From: Tolypothrix sp. PCC 7712
GTDB lineage: Bacteria > Cyanobacteriota > Cyanobacteriia > Cyanobacteriales > Nostocaceae
Direction of reading: 5' to 3'
Assembly: GCF_025860405.1 (NCBI RefSeq)
Contig: NZ_CP063785.1
Span: 8,433,390 to 8,497,389, forward strand
Length of the DNA stretch: 64,000 bases
Numbering within the stretch: position 1 is the stretch's first letter; each line of letters begins with the position of its first letter. The translations under genes and the position numbers were made by a program. Of this stretch, positions 16,966 through 25,468 are shown one piece after another. The notes under the pieces are model-generated. The model saw nothing but the letters and a program-made list of their open reading frames with translations, had not been told where the DNA came from and ran no database searches.

Positions 16966-17369
16966 CCTGAAAAAATACTGGAGGCAGAAGCGGAAAAACT
17001 AATTTTTATGCATTCTGGTGTACGTAGTTCACACTTACTACTTAAGTAAATAGGAATTTAGTAAATTCTCTAAAGCTACTCCCAGAAGAAATATATTAGG
17101 TTAAGGGTGTGACAGTTGTTTAGGCGATCACTGTGATGTTGTCATCTGCCTGAGATGTTTTATAATGATATGCTATGAAGGTGTGTTTTTGCATAAGTTA
17201 ATTCCATCAATATTTAACATCAAGTTAATCGGTGATTAGCTTCGCAAAAACTAAAATTGTAGTAGTGGCAACTATGCCTCATCGAAAGGCCCTAACGAGA
17301 TGTCGCATGTTTGAGAATTAGGTGCAACGAAAACAATTATCTATACAAGGTGTGAGGAGAAAAGACAAA
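16966..17369 (+). promoter_or_regulatory. Upstream region of the porin gene with a strong sigma70-type promoter
   Basis: TTGTCA at 17139-17144 and TATAAT at 17161-17166, separated by 16 bp, form the best promoter in the window. Transcription from about 17173 would give an mRNA leader near 195 nt. A small palindrome ATCAC-T-GTGAT at 17128-17138 overlaps the area just upstream of the -35 and may bind a regulator. GAGGAG lies ten bases before the porin ATG. No other gene is visible in this stretch. Confidence 0.7.
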
Positions 17370-19154
17370 ATGTCTCATATATTATGGAAATCCCTGGTCG
17401 TCAGTCCAGCAGTTTTAGGAGCAACGCTGCTAGTTTCAGCATCAGCAATGGCAGCTCCCAATACTACAACAGAAGTATCTGCAGCTGATAAACAAGCAGC
17501 AGTTGAAATCGCTCCCAAGGCAGCAGAAATCATCGCGCAAGCAGCGCCCACCAGCGACGATACCAAAGTTTTAGATCAAGTTAACCGCTACAGCAAAGAA
17601 GGTAGCAGTAACTCTCAAGCTCAAGTGACATCGGTTTCACAATTCTCCGATGTGCAACCAACCGACTGGGCTTTCCAAGCATTGCAATCATTGGTTGAGC
17701 GCTATGGTTGTATCGCAGGTTATCCAAATGGTACTTATCGCGGTAACCGTGCTTTAACCCGTTATGAATTTGCTGCTGGTTTGAATGCTTGTTTAGACCG
17801 CGTTAACGAATTGATTGCCACAGCAACAGCTGATTTGGTAACCAAGCAAGATTTAGCAACCTTACAAAGGTTACAAGAAGAATTTTCTGCAGAACTAGCA
17901 ACCCTACGCGGTCGCGTTGATTCTTTAGAAGCACGTACTGCTGAATTGGAAGCCAATCAGTTCTCCACTACCACCAAGCTAGTCGGTGAAGCTATTTTTG
18001 CTGTGAGCGATGCTTTTGGTGGCAGAACTGGAGATGCTAACAATACTGTATTCCAAGACAGAGTTCGTTTATCATTGGAAACCAGCTTCACTGGTAGAGA
18101 CAAGTTAACCACCCGTCTAGCTGCTGGTAACGCTTCCGCTTTCTCCTTGAGAGACCAAGCTAATACTATTCTGAATACCCCACTGAATGGTACCAGAGAA
18201 GGAACTCAAACCTATCAAGTTGGTAGCACCGGTAATAATGGTGTCAGAATTGATAGATTAACCTACGAAGCTCCCATAGGCCCAGCCCAAGTTTATCTTG
18301 CTGCTAGTGGCGGTCGTCATGACCACTATGCTGCTGTTAACAATCCTTATTTCCATGATGGAGATGACGGTGGTAATGGAGCTTTAACTACCTTTGCTTC
18401 TGAAAGCCCCATCTATCGGATTGGTGGTGGTGCTGGTATCGCTGTCAATCTGCCTTTTAGCAGTGGTGGTAGTATCTTTAAACCCAGCTCCTTGACCTTA
18501 GGTTACTTAGCTTCAGATGCCAATAACCCTGGTAACAATACAGGTTTATTCAATGGTAGTTATGCAGCCTTAGGACAGTTGAACTTTGCAGTTGGCGATC
18601 GCTTGGCATTGGCTGCTACCTATGTCCACGGTTATCATGCTGCTGGTACTGCACTGTTTGATTCTGGTGCTGGTCTGAATGGCAACAATGGTCTAACAGG
18701 TGGTGTTGTTGGTACTGGTCAAGCCAACTATCTCGGCAACACACTTGTACAAACCGCAGCTAACAGTAACTCTTATGGCGTTTCTGCAGCATTTAGACCC
18801 AGTAACAACTTGTCGGTGAGCGGCTTCGTTACTTACCACGATGTTAATGGCGTAGGTGCTGGAGATGACTTTGAGGCTTGGAGCTATGGTGGTGGTATAG
18901 CTCTACCTGACTTTGGTAAGAAAGGTAACGTGTTGGGTATTTTCGCAGGTGCTGAACCTTATGCACGTAATCGTGTAACACCTGGTGGATACAGTGGTGG
19001 TAATGCACCAATCCACGTTGAAGGTTTCTACAAATATCGCGTGTCTGATAATATCTCCGTTACACCTGGTGTTATCTGGTTGAGAGCTCCTGGACAAAAC
19101 AATGCCGAAGAAAATGCATTCATCGGTACACTCAGAACCACCTTTACTTTCTAG
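17370..19154 (+). CDS. SLH-domain OprB-type outer-membrane porin
   Basis: From the ATG at 17370, the 594-residue product has a signal peptide ending SASAMAAPN, a low-complexity linker, one SLH domain (FSDVQPTDWAFQALQSL, then YPNGTYRGNRALTRYEFA) that anchors to peptidoglycan, a coiled coil (LQRLQEEFSAELATLRGRV, DSLEARTAELEANQ) and a long beta-barrel region with OprB-type repeats to a terminal TLRTTFTF. Such major porins of cyanobacteria pass small solutes, including inorganic ions, across the outer membrane. A GTG 16 codons earlier is in frame but would spoil the signal peptide. A strong promoter, a good ribosome site and a clear terminator suggest high expression. Confidence 0.93.
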   Translation: MSHILWKSLVVSPAVLGATLLVSASAMAAPNTTTEVSAADKQAAVEIAPKAAEIIAQAAPTSDDTKVLDQVNRYSKEGSSNSQAQVTSVSQFSDVQPTDWAFQALQSLVERYGCIAGYPNGTYRGNRALTRYEFAAGLNACLDRVNELIATATADLVTKQDLATLQRLQEEFSAELATLRGRVDSLEARTAELEANQFSTTTKLVGEAIFAVSDAFGGRTGDANNTVFQDRVRLSLETSFTGRDKLTTRLAAGNASAFSLRDQANTILNTPLNGTREGTQTYQVGSTGNNGVRIDRLTYEAPIGPAQVYLAASGGRHDHYAAVNNPYFHDGDDGGNGALTTFASESPIYRIGGGAGIAVNLPFSSGGSIFKPSSLTLGYLASDANNPGNNTGLFNGSYAALGQLNFAVGDRLALAATYVHGYHAAGTALFDSGAGLNGNNGLTGGVVGTGQANYLGNTLVQTAANSNSYGVSAAFRPSNNLSVSGFVTYHDVNGVGAGDDFEAWSYGGGIALPDFGKKGNVLGIFAGAEPYARNRVTPGGYSGGNAPIHVEGFYKYRVSDNISVTPGVIWLRAPGQNNAEENAFIGTLRTTFTF

Positions 19155-19206
19155 AAGCTGGCTCCAGGGTAAATAATTAAACCTATAAAATCGAAACTCG
19201 ATTATC

Positions 19207-19230
19207 CCCCGCCTTTTGGTGGGGTTTTTT
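19207..19230 (+). terminator. Intrinsic terminator of the porin gene
   Basis: CCCCGCC (19207-19213), loop TTTT, GGTGGGG (19218-19224), then TTTTTT. It follows the porin stop by about 50 bp. Confidence 0.88.
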
Positions 19231-19284
19231 ATTTTCGGTAGCAGTGGCACACAAACACCAGTGGGTAACCGGAGTATACTAAGA

Positions 19285-19323
19285 AAAGTATGAAGTATGA
19301 AAAATCTTGATCCTTCATACTTT
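19285..19323. promoter_or_regulatory. 11-bp inverted repeat upstream of the Rrf2 gene
   Basis: AAAGTATGAAG (19285-19295) and CTTCATACTTT (19313-19323) form a perfect inverted repeat that ends 24 bp before the proposed GTG start of the Rrf2 regulator. It may be an autoregulatory operator. Caution: tandem TATGAAG-like sequence here resembles other heptamer repeats in this genome. Confidence 0.4.
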
Positions 19324-19347
19324 ATTCTTCATTCTTAATTGCTGCTT

Positions 19348-19785
19348 GTGGAAATATCTTGTAAGTCTGAATACGCAATTCTTGCCTTATTAGAAATGGC
19401 AACTCATTATCAAAGTGCTGAACCGATGCAAATTCGACAGATTGCAGCACAACAAAACATACCCGATCGCTATCTGGAACAGTTGTTAGCAACCTTAAGA
19501 CGTGGAGGTATAATTAAAAGCCAGCGAGGGTCTAAAGGTGGCTATCTCTTAGCAAGAGAACCAAGGAGAATTAGCATCTTTGAGGTTTTAGAATGTTTAG
19601 AAGGGTTAGATGTGCGAACCGATCAAGAAGACATCAAGCCTAGAACAGTAGACAGTTTTGTTGTGGAAGAAATCTGGCAAGAAGCTTGTCAGGCGGCAAA
19701 CTCAGTGTTTCAAAACTACACGCTTCAGGATCTTTGTGAAAAAAGAGATTCTCGGCGGCAGTTGGACATCATGTACTACATTTAG
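19348..19785 (+). CDS. Rrf2-family transcriptional regulator, CymR-like
   Basis: The 145-residue protein from the GTG at 19348 has the Rrf2 winged helix: SCKSEYAILALLEMATHY, IRQIAAQQNIPDRYLEQLL and LRRGGIIKSQRGSKGGYLLA. The three clustered cysteines that hold the iron-sulphur cluster in IscR are absent, which places it nearer to CymR, the cysteine-metabolism repressor of Bacillus that works with CysK. It sits 92 bp before cysK in the same direction, supporting a role in sulphur or cysteine control (inference). The GTG was preferred to a TTG three codons earlier because family members start directly at this motif. Confidence 0.85.
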   Translation: MEISCKSEYAILALLEMATHYQSAEPMQIRQIAAQQNIPDRYLEQLLATLRRGGIIKSQRGSKGGYLLAREPRRISIFEVLECLEGLDVRTDQEDIKPRTVDSFVVEEIWQEACQAANSVFQNYTLQDLCEKRDSRRQLDIMYYI

Positions 19786-19877
19786 TCAACAATTGAAACT
19801 CAGAAGTTAAAAGAAACATCGCTCTTGACTGTTGACCCTTGACCCTGGACTGATAAATTAAGGATTAAAAACTAATT

Positions 19878-20840
19878 ATGCGAATTGCTACTAACATAAC
19901 AGAACTCGTCGGCCGTACACCTTTAGTGCAGTTGAATCGTATTCCCCAAGCAGAAGGTTGCGTGGCAAGAATTATAGTGAAATTAGAAAGTATGAACCCA
20001 TCGGCATCAGTAAAAGACCGGATTGGGGTAAGTATGATTATTGCTGCCGAAAAGGAAGGGCTGATTAATCCACAAAAAACAGTATTGGTAGAACCAACTT
20101 CTGGGAATACAGGTATCGCTTTAGCAATGGCTGCTGCGGCTAAGGGTTATCGGTTAATTCTGACAATGCCTGATACTATGAGTGGCGAAAGACGGGCAAT
20201 GTTGCGGGCCTATGGGGCAGAATTAGAACTGACACCAGGAATTGAAGGCATGAGTGGGGCAATTCGCCGGGCGCAGGAAATAGTGAATAAAACACCCCAT
20301 GCCTATATGTTGCAGCAATTCCGCAATCCTGCAAATGCGAAAATCCACCAAGAAACTACCGCAGCAGAAATCTGGGAAGATACTGACGGAAAGGTAGATA
20401 TGATTGTCGCTGGAGTAGGCACAGGTGGTACGATCACAGGTGTAGCAGAAATCATCAAAGCACGCAAACCCAGTTTTCAAGCGATCGCAGTTGAACCAAG
20501 TAATAGCCCAGTATTATCCGGTGGCAAACCAGGGGCACATAAAATTCAAGGAATTGGTGCTGGTTTTATTCCCCAAGTACTGAAGCTAGAATTGATTGAT
20601 GAAGTGATTACAGTCACCGATGAAGAAGCGATCGCCTATGGTCGGCGTTTAGCTAGAGAAGAAGGCTTACTCTCTGGCATTTCCAGTGGTGCAGCCTTAT
20701 GTGCTGCAGTTCGCGTTGCCCAAAGACCAGAAAACGAAGGGCGTTTAATTGTAGTCATTCAGCCAAGTTTTGGAGAAAGGTACTTAACGACACCATTGTT
20801 TCAAGATTTGGAGGACAGAGTAGCAGCTAGCATCAGCTAG
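19878..20840 (+). CDS. cysK: Cysteine synthase A (O-acetylserine sulfhydrylase)
   Basis: The 320-residue enzyme joins O-acetylserine and sulphide to make cysteine. It shows the PLP lysine in SASVKDRIG, the asparagine loop PTSGNTGIALA, the phosphate loop GVGTGGTITG and the C-terminal SGISSGA. The length is normal for CysK. The preceding gene encodes an Rrf2 regulator and the next gene starts 15 bp after the stop, so the three probably form one sulphur-linked transcription unit. No conventional ribosome site precedes the ATG, as is common in cyanobacteria. Confidence 0.95.
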   Translation: MRIATNITELVGRTPLVQLNRIPQAEGCVARIIVKLESMNPSASVKDRIGVSMIIAAEKEGLINPQKTVLVEPTSGNTGIALAMAAAAKGYRLILTMPDTMSGERRAMLRAYGAELELTPGIEGMSGAIRRAQEIVNKTPHAYMLQQFRNPANAKIHQETTAAEIWEDTDGKVDMIVAGVGTGGTITGVAEIIKARKPSFQAIAVEPSNSPVLSGGKPGAHKIQGIGAGFIPQVLKLELIDEVITVTDEEAIAYGRRLAREEGLLSGISSGAALCAAVRVAQRPENEGRLIVVIQPSFGERYLTTPLFQDLEDRVAASIS

Positions 20841-20855
20841 CTATAAATTGGATTG

Positions 20856-21551
20856 ATGGCCGATTCTAACCACTACGAAATTCTCAAAGTTAGTCCCAAT
20901 GCTAGCCAGGCGGAGATTAAGCAAGCTTATCGCCGCCTGGTAAAACTATTTCATCCTGATAGCAATCAGAAAACAGCAGATAATGAGCAAATTATCCGCA
21001 TTAATGCGGCTTATGAAGTTTTAGGCGATCGCCAAACCCGCTTAAACTACGACGAACAACTCAAAAATAGTGCCCAGAAATTAAATAGCCGCCAACAGCG
21101 GACAGCATCAGCACAGAAGCATTACCAAGCCACAAGAAAAACCGGAAAAGATGCTGATGAGCAAGTTGAAGAATGGTTGCGCCTAGTTTATCAACCAGTT
21201 AAACGTATACTTGCTTACATACTCAATTCTCTAGAAGAGCAAATTGATGAATTAGCGGCAGATCCCTTTGATGACGAATTATTAGAAGAATTTCAAGAGT
21301 ATTTAGACAGTTGTCGCCAGGATTTCAAGCAAGCACAAACTACCTTTCGTTCTCTACCCAATCCTCCCAGTTTAGCCAGAACTGCGGCCCATCTCTATTA
21401 CAGTCTCAATCAAGTTGGTGATGGTTTAGAAGAGTTGGCATATTTTCCTATGAACTATGACGATCGCTACTTGCACACAGGACAAGAGATGTTTCGCATA
21501 GCGAGGAAATTATTTTACGAAGTGCAAGCTTCTGTGAAGCAATATACGTAA
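20856..21551 (+). CDS. J-domain protein (DnaJ-like co-chaperone)
   Basis: The first 65 residues are a J domain (NHYEILKVSPNASQAEIKQAYRRL) with the HPD tripeptide in LFHPDSNQK that stimulates the ATPase of DnaK. The rest, about 165 residues, lacks the Gly/Phe and zinc-finger regions of true DnaJ and is acidic and helical (LNSLEEQIDELAADPFDDEL), so this is a class III J protein with an unknown client. The ATG at 20856 is used rather than the TTG one codon before. It is 15 bp after cysK, so it is likely co-transcribed, but a role in cysteine synthesis is not shown. Confidence 0.88.
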   Translation: MADSNHYEILKVSPNASQAEIKQAYRRLVKLFHPDSNQKTADNEQIIRINAAYEVLGDRQTRLNYDEQLKNSAQKLNSRQQRTASAQKHYQATRKTGKDADEQVEEWLRLVYQPVKRILAYILNSLEEQIDELAADPFDDELLEEFQEYLDSCRQDFKQAQTTFRSLPNPPSLARTAAHLYYSLNQVGDGLEELAYFPMNYDDRYLHTGQEMFRIARKLFYEVQASVKQYT

Positions 21552-21757
21552 GATCTCTTCTGGAAATGCGATCGCTATATCTCCTAAACATGGCGTAGCG
21601 ATCGCAATGGCAAAGTATCCATATCAAAAATTCCCAGTCTGGCATTCAGGAATTTAATAGATATAGATATTATTCCCGTCGCTACAGGTAAAGAATTTAG
21701 TTTATGCTGGATACAGAGAAAGATTAAGAAATTTTAAATTTTGCTCCCAGTGTACTC

Positions 21758-22630
21758 ATGCAATGTATCGTAAATCGCCGCGCTCAGTTTTCGGCAAGTC
21801 ATCGCTATTGGTTGCCCGAACTGAGTGAAGCTGAGAACACTCAGCAATTTGGTGCTTGCTCTAGATTTCCAGGACACGGGCATAACTATGTCTTATTTAT
21901 TTCCCTGATTGGGGAATTAGATGAATATGGCATGGTATTGAACTTGTCTGATGTGAAACAAGTAATCAAGCGGGAAGTTACCAGCCAACTGGACTTTTCC
22001 TATCTCAATGATGTGTGGCCAGATTTTCAACAAACTCTACCCACAACTGAGAATATTGCACGGGTTATCTGGCAGAGGCTAGCACCCCACTTGCCTTTAG
22101 TCCGCGTACAGTTATTTGAACATCCTGAACTTTGGGCAGATTATATGGGAAACTCAATGGAAGCCTACCTCACTATTAGCACTCACTTTAGCGCCGCCCA
22201 TCGGCTAGCTCACCCTAATTTAAGTAACGAAGAAAATGCAGAGATTTATGGTAAGTGTGCGCGTACCCACGGACATGGGCATAACTACCATTTAGAAGTC
22301 ACCGTGAAAGGGGAAATCGATCAACGCACGGGTATGATTGTCGATTTAGGTGCGTTGAATCAGGTGATAGAAGATTATGTGGTAGAACCATTCGATCACA
22401 CCTTTTTAAATAAAGATATTCCCTACTTTGGTGAAGTTGTACCAACTGCTGAGAACATCGCACTTTACATTAGTAATTTATTGCGATCGCCTGTGCAAAA
22501 ATTAGGAGCCAAGCTGCACAAAGTGAAGCTGATTGAAAGCCCAAATAACTCTTGTGAAATTTACTGTACTGATGCGGAATCTACTTCTGTGAGTGCAAAT
22601 GCAAATCAGCCTATGTTAGCGCGGGTTTAA
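21758..22630 (+). CDS. Tandem two-domain 6-pyruvoyl-tetrahydropterin synthase/QueD-family protein
   Basis: The 290-residue protein contains two PTPS/QueD domains, whereas family members are usually single domains of about 120-150 residues. Domain 1 (about 1-130) has FSASHRYWLP, ACSRFPGHGHNY and PTTENIARVIW; domain 2 (about 135-275) has FSAAHRLAHP, KCARTHGHGHNYHLEVTV and PTAENIALYI. Each keeps the zinc-binding histidines (first His, then HGH) and the candidate active-site cysteine. The enzymes act on dihydroneopterin triphosphate, giving either 6-carboxytetrahydropterin (queuosine) or 6-pyruvoyl-tetrahydropterin. Domain 1 is the more divergent and may be partly structural. Which reaction it performs cannot be told from sequence alone. 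Confidence 0.88.
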   Translation: MQCIVNRRAQFSASHRYWLPELSEAENTQQFGACSRFPGHGHNYVLFISLIGELDEYGMVLNLSDVKQVIKREVTSQLDFSYLNDVWPDFQQTLPTTENIARVIWQRLAPHLPLVRVQLFEHPELWADYMGNSMEAYLTISTHFSAAHRLAHPNLSNEENAEIYGKCARTHGHGHNYHLEVTVKGEIDQRTGMIVDLGALNQVIEDYVVEPFDHTFLNKDIPYFGEVVPTAENIALYISNLLRSPVQKLGAKLHKVKLIESPNNSCEIYCTDAESTSVSANANQPMLARV

Positions 22631-22640
22631 TTATCAAAAA

Positions 22641-22681
22641 TTGGTAATTGGTAAGAAATTTTTTCTTTTACCAATTACCAA
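22641..22681. terminator. Hairpin between convergent genes, built from heptamers
   Basis: TTGGTAATTGGTAA (22641-22654) and TTACCAATTACCAA (22668-22681) are perfectly inverted around an A/T-rich centre. It lies between the convergent PTPS and PrsW genes and can act as a bidirectional terminator. The arms are made of the AATTACC repeat in opposite directions. Confidence 0.65.
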
Positions 22682-22691
22682 CTCCTCATCT

Positions 22692-23654
22692 TTAAAAATA
22701 ACGTCGCTGGGCTGAACGTCGCAAATAAATATAAATTAACCAGGCTATAGTTGCAAAGATTAAATTAATTGCAAACCTCGTCACTGTATACCACAAGATA
22801 TCAGGGTAAAAAAGCTGTGACCAACTCAGGGGACTGAGCTTTTGAGCTAGGAGAAATAAGGCAAAAATTGCATTACCACCTAACATCAGCGCAAATATCA
22901 CTAAACCTCTTTGCCAGTAACGATGTTGGCTTGTTCTACCAGAAATCAAATTTATGGGGCGTTTACCTTCCACTCTTCGCAGTAATTGTTCCATTCGCCA
23001 AAACATCCACAACAGAAATGGAAATAAGCCATAGTTGAGAATAAGTAATGGCCATGAATAACGCCCCGTATTAGATAAAACATTGACTATGGCATGACAG
23101 ACCACAGAATTTAGCCAAGCCAAAAACAGCAAATTTCGGTTGTGGCTGAAATGCATCGCCAAAGCATAGCCCCAAGGGGCAGAAAACAAAGCATGAACTG
23201 GCGTACCAATAATCCGGTTAAGAATTGATGCTGTGTTATTGAATAGATAAACACAGTTTTCTTGAGCAGTAAATCCGAAAGCAACAGCTATGGTGAAAAC
23301 AAACACTGTACTAGGGCGCAATCGATACCTGCGTTGCAGATAGTGGCTTGGGGCAATCACTGCTACCAACTTACAACCTTCTTCAATCGGCCCTATTTCC
23401 ACAAGTTGCCGGAAAGCAATACCAGGAAGCGAGTAGTTCATTTGTCGCCAGTCAATAACCCAGTTGGCTACAGTTTCAAAAACTATTTCTAAGCCGAGGG
23501 CAACAAAACCAGAGATTCCCCCCAAGATAAATAACAGCAGCAACTTTAACAGTGGTGGGGGCGTGGAAATACGGCAATAGTAGTAAGAAAGTAGCAGTAA
23601 TGGTGGAATGACTGCCCACAAGACAAGTAAAAAATCAGCCACGTACCTGAGCAA
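22692..23654 (-). CDS. PrsW-family intramembrane metalloprotease
   Basis: The 320-residue protein has about eight membrane segments and the conserved PrsW residues: the Glu pair in GPIEEGCKLVAVI, the Glu in FGFTAQENCVYL and the His in GTPVHALFSAPWGYALAMH, with a further His in VCHAIVNVL. PrsW of Bacillus cleaves the anti-sigma factor RsiW; the family belongs to the CAAX-protease/Abi superfamily. No anti-sigma factor is encoded nearby, so the target is unknown. Its start overlaps the last 20 bases of the upstream methyltransferase gene, implying translational coupling. Confidence 0.85.
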   Translation of the reverse strand: MLRYVADFLLVLWAVIPPLLLLSYYYCRISTPPPLLKLLLLFILGGISGFVALGLEIVFETVANWVIDWRQMNYSLPGIAFRQLVEIGPIEEGCKLVAVIAPSHYLQRRYRLRPSTVFVFTIAVAFGFTAQENCVYLFNNTASILNRIIGTPVHALFSAPWGYALAMHFSHNRNLLFLAWLNSVVCHAIVNVLSNTGRYSWPLLILNYGLFPFLLWMFWRMEQLLRRVEGKRPINLISGRTSQHRYWQRGLVIFALMLGGNAIFALFLLAQKLSPLSWSQLFYPDILWYTVTRFAINLIFATIAWLIYIYLRRSAQRRYF

Positions 23655-24555
23655 TTACAGTGCGGTGACGAGGGCTATTGCTAGAGATTGTTGGAGCCTG
23701 GAAACCTGCTGCCACTAAAGCTTGTTCAATATCTAAGTTGAAATATTCATCTAGATAAGGTTCAGTACTTTTCAGCAGCGTCAAAATGTAAGGTGGCATT
23801 TTCACAAAAGCTTCTGCTTTGGGATTCATATCCATAATTGCCAAATGACCACCCGGACGTAGTAAACGCCGCGCCTCTGCAAAAATTTGCTTCGTAGGCG
23901 CTTGGGGTAATTCATGGCAAACCAGAAAAATCGAAACTAAATCAAAAGCAGCATCTGGTAATCCGGTGGCTTCGGCTGGTGCATGAACCCAGTTAATTTT
24001 TGCTTGACGTTGCTGTGAACGATATTCCGCTACTGCTAAGAAATAGGGAGATAAGTCTAAACCTGTAATCTTAGCTTGGGGATAAAGCGCTTGTAAGGCA
24101 AAGGTACTCATACCCACACTACACCCGATATCTAAGATGTCTTGTGGTGGGTTGGGAAGTTGGTTTTTGAGAATATCGTGGTAATTTTGGCGCAGTTGAC
24201 AATCGCCTCGAGCTTCTGCACCTTGCCAAATTTTAGCGTGAACAGCATAGGCCGCAGGTTCTACCTCAAACGCCGCTTGCCAGCTCATATTTCCAGTTTC
24301 GTAGGCATGGAATGAGGTGAGGTAATAGTCAGGGTAAGAAATCTGGGGATTTTCTACTTTCGCTAAATCGGTTGTCCAATCACGTGCTTGAAGTTGCTGT
24401 ACTTCTTTTGTCCAAGGTACACCCATTTTCTCAGCACGTTTAATCATCATCTGTCTGGCTTGATGCTTGGCTAAGTTGGCTAAAGGCTTGATAGCCAATA
24501 CACCATTGACCAAGCGGGAAGCTAAACCAGGAGCATTATCTACAGCAGCAGTCAT
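23635..24555 (-). CDS. Class I SAM-dependent methyltransferase
   Basis: The 306-residue protein has a helical N-terminal extension of about 130 residues and then a Rossmann-type methyltransferase: motif I ILDIGCSVGMSTFAL, motif II ITGLDLSPYFLAVAE, motif IV AAFDLVSIFLVCHELP and motif post-IV RRLLRPGGHLAIMDMNP. These are UbiE/COQ5-like features, but the substrate is unknown. The extension (residues about 20-60, AKHQARQMMIKRAEKMGVPW) is shared by cyanobacterial proteins of this type as far as I recall. It overlaps prsW by 20 bp. Confidence 0.85.
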   Translation of the reverse strand: MTAAVDNAPGLASRLVNGVLAIKPLANLAKHQARQMMIKRAEKMGVPWTKEVQQLQARDWTTDLAKVENPQISYPDYYLTSFHAYETGNMSWQAAFEVEPAAYAVHAKIWQGAEARGDCQLRQNYHDILKNQLPNPPQDILDIGCSVGMSTFALQALYPQAKITGLDLSPYFLAVAEYRSQQRQAKINWVHAPAEATGLPDAAFDLVSIFLVCHELPQAPTKQIFAEARRLLRPGGHLAIMDMNPKAEAFVKMPPYILTLLKSTEPYLDEYFNLDIEQALVAAGFQAPTISSNSPRHRTVIAQVRG

Positions 24556-24798
24556 AGATCAATTTACGTTCAATTGCCTTTTTAACTTATGACATACTTG
24601 CTGACTGCCAGTCTAGCAACAGATGCAATTGTATAACTGCATTCTGTGACTTTGGAATGCAAAATATAACTTTATCAAATACATGAATCTGCGACTGGTA
24701 AGATACCAATATTTACAACAATCAGTTTTATCTACTCCGGCACGTGATGCCATTTTTACAAAACTATAACCAACGTTGAGATAGTATCAACAAAAAAT

Positions 24799-25230
24799 AT
24801 GGTAAGAGCAAGAAGACGAACCAGCGGTTTTTTAAAGGATTTTCAAGAGTTTGCGCTCAAAGGCAATGTAGTTGATTTAGCGATCGCAGTTATCATTGGT
24901 GGAGCTTTTGGTAAAATCGTCACCTCATTTGTTGAGGATGTGGTGATGCCATTAATTAATCCTCTAGTTGCTGTGGCTGGTAAAGATTGGAGAACAATTA
25001 CTGTTGGCCCAGGAATTGCGATTGGCAAGTTTCTCGGTTCAATAGTTGATTTTGTGATTATTGCTTTGGTTTTGTTTGTAGTAATTCAAGCTTTACAAAA
25101 ATTCAAGAAAAAAGAAGAAATTGCTGCTGAACCTCCACCAGCAGACCCCAATCTTGTAGCTCAAGAAAGATTAACTGGAGCATTAGATCGGTTGACGCAG
25201 ACTTTGGAATCTCGTAACCCTCAGTTTTGA
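24799..25230 (+). CDS. mscL: Large-conductance mechanosensitive channel
   Basis: The 143-residue protein has the MscL pattern: FLKDFQEFALKGNVVDLAIA, then VIIGGAFGKIVTSFVEDVVM for TM1, a short periplasmic loop, GSIVDFVIIALVLFVVIQAL for TM2, and a basic/acidic cytoplasmic end (KFKKKEEIAAEPPPADPN). It opens under membrane tension to release solutes during osmotic downshock. The periplasmic loop (about 20 residues) is shorter than in E. coli. It stands alone, divergent from the methyltransferase gene. Confidence 0.95.
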   Translation: MVRARRRTSGFLKDFQEFALKGNVVDLAIAVIIGGAFGKIVTSFVEDVVMPLINPLVAVAGKDWRTITVGPGIAIGKFLGSIVDFVIIALVLFVVIQALQKFKKKEEIAAEPPPADPNLVAQERLTGALDRLTQTLESRNPQF

Positions 25231-25290
25231 TTTAACTGTTACCTAAAAACTGGTTAGCAAGAGATGCGTTACGCTGACGCTAACGCATCC

Positions 25291-25410
25291 TACTGGCGTG
25301 GCAAGGCTAAAATGTTGCAATAAAAATCAATTTTATCCGCGTTTATCTGCGTTTATCTGCGGTTAATTTTTTCCAATCTAATGCCTCATTTTAGTCTAGA
25401 CACGCCACTA
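25291..25410. repeat. MITE-like element, copy 1 (120 bp), beside a TGCGTTA palindrome
   Basis: Starts TACTGGCGTGGCAAGGCTAA and ends with a decayed inverted copy (GACACGCCACTA). The interior (AATTTTATCCGCGTTTATCTG) is nearly identical to the 120-bp element at 36343. Immediately to the left, 25264-25290 is a palindrome GATGCGTTA..TAACGCATC. There is no ORF; it is probably mobilised in trans. Confidence 0.75.
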
Positions 25411-25468
25411 CTTTAATTTTAAAAATCAAATAATCAAATAGAAGTTCTATTTTGTGTCAAATTATTAG

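Noticed and set aside
23262..23492. 76-residue plus-strand ORF inside prsW
   Set aside because: It is antisense to a well-supported gene with no domain of its own.
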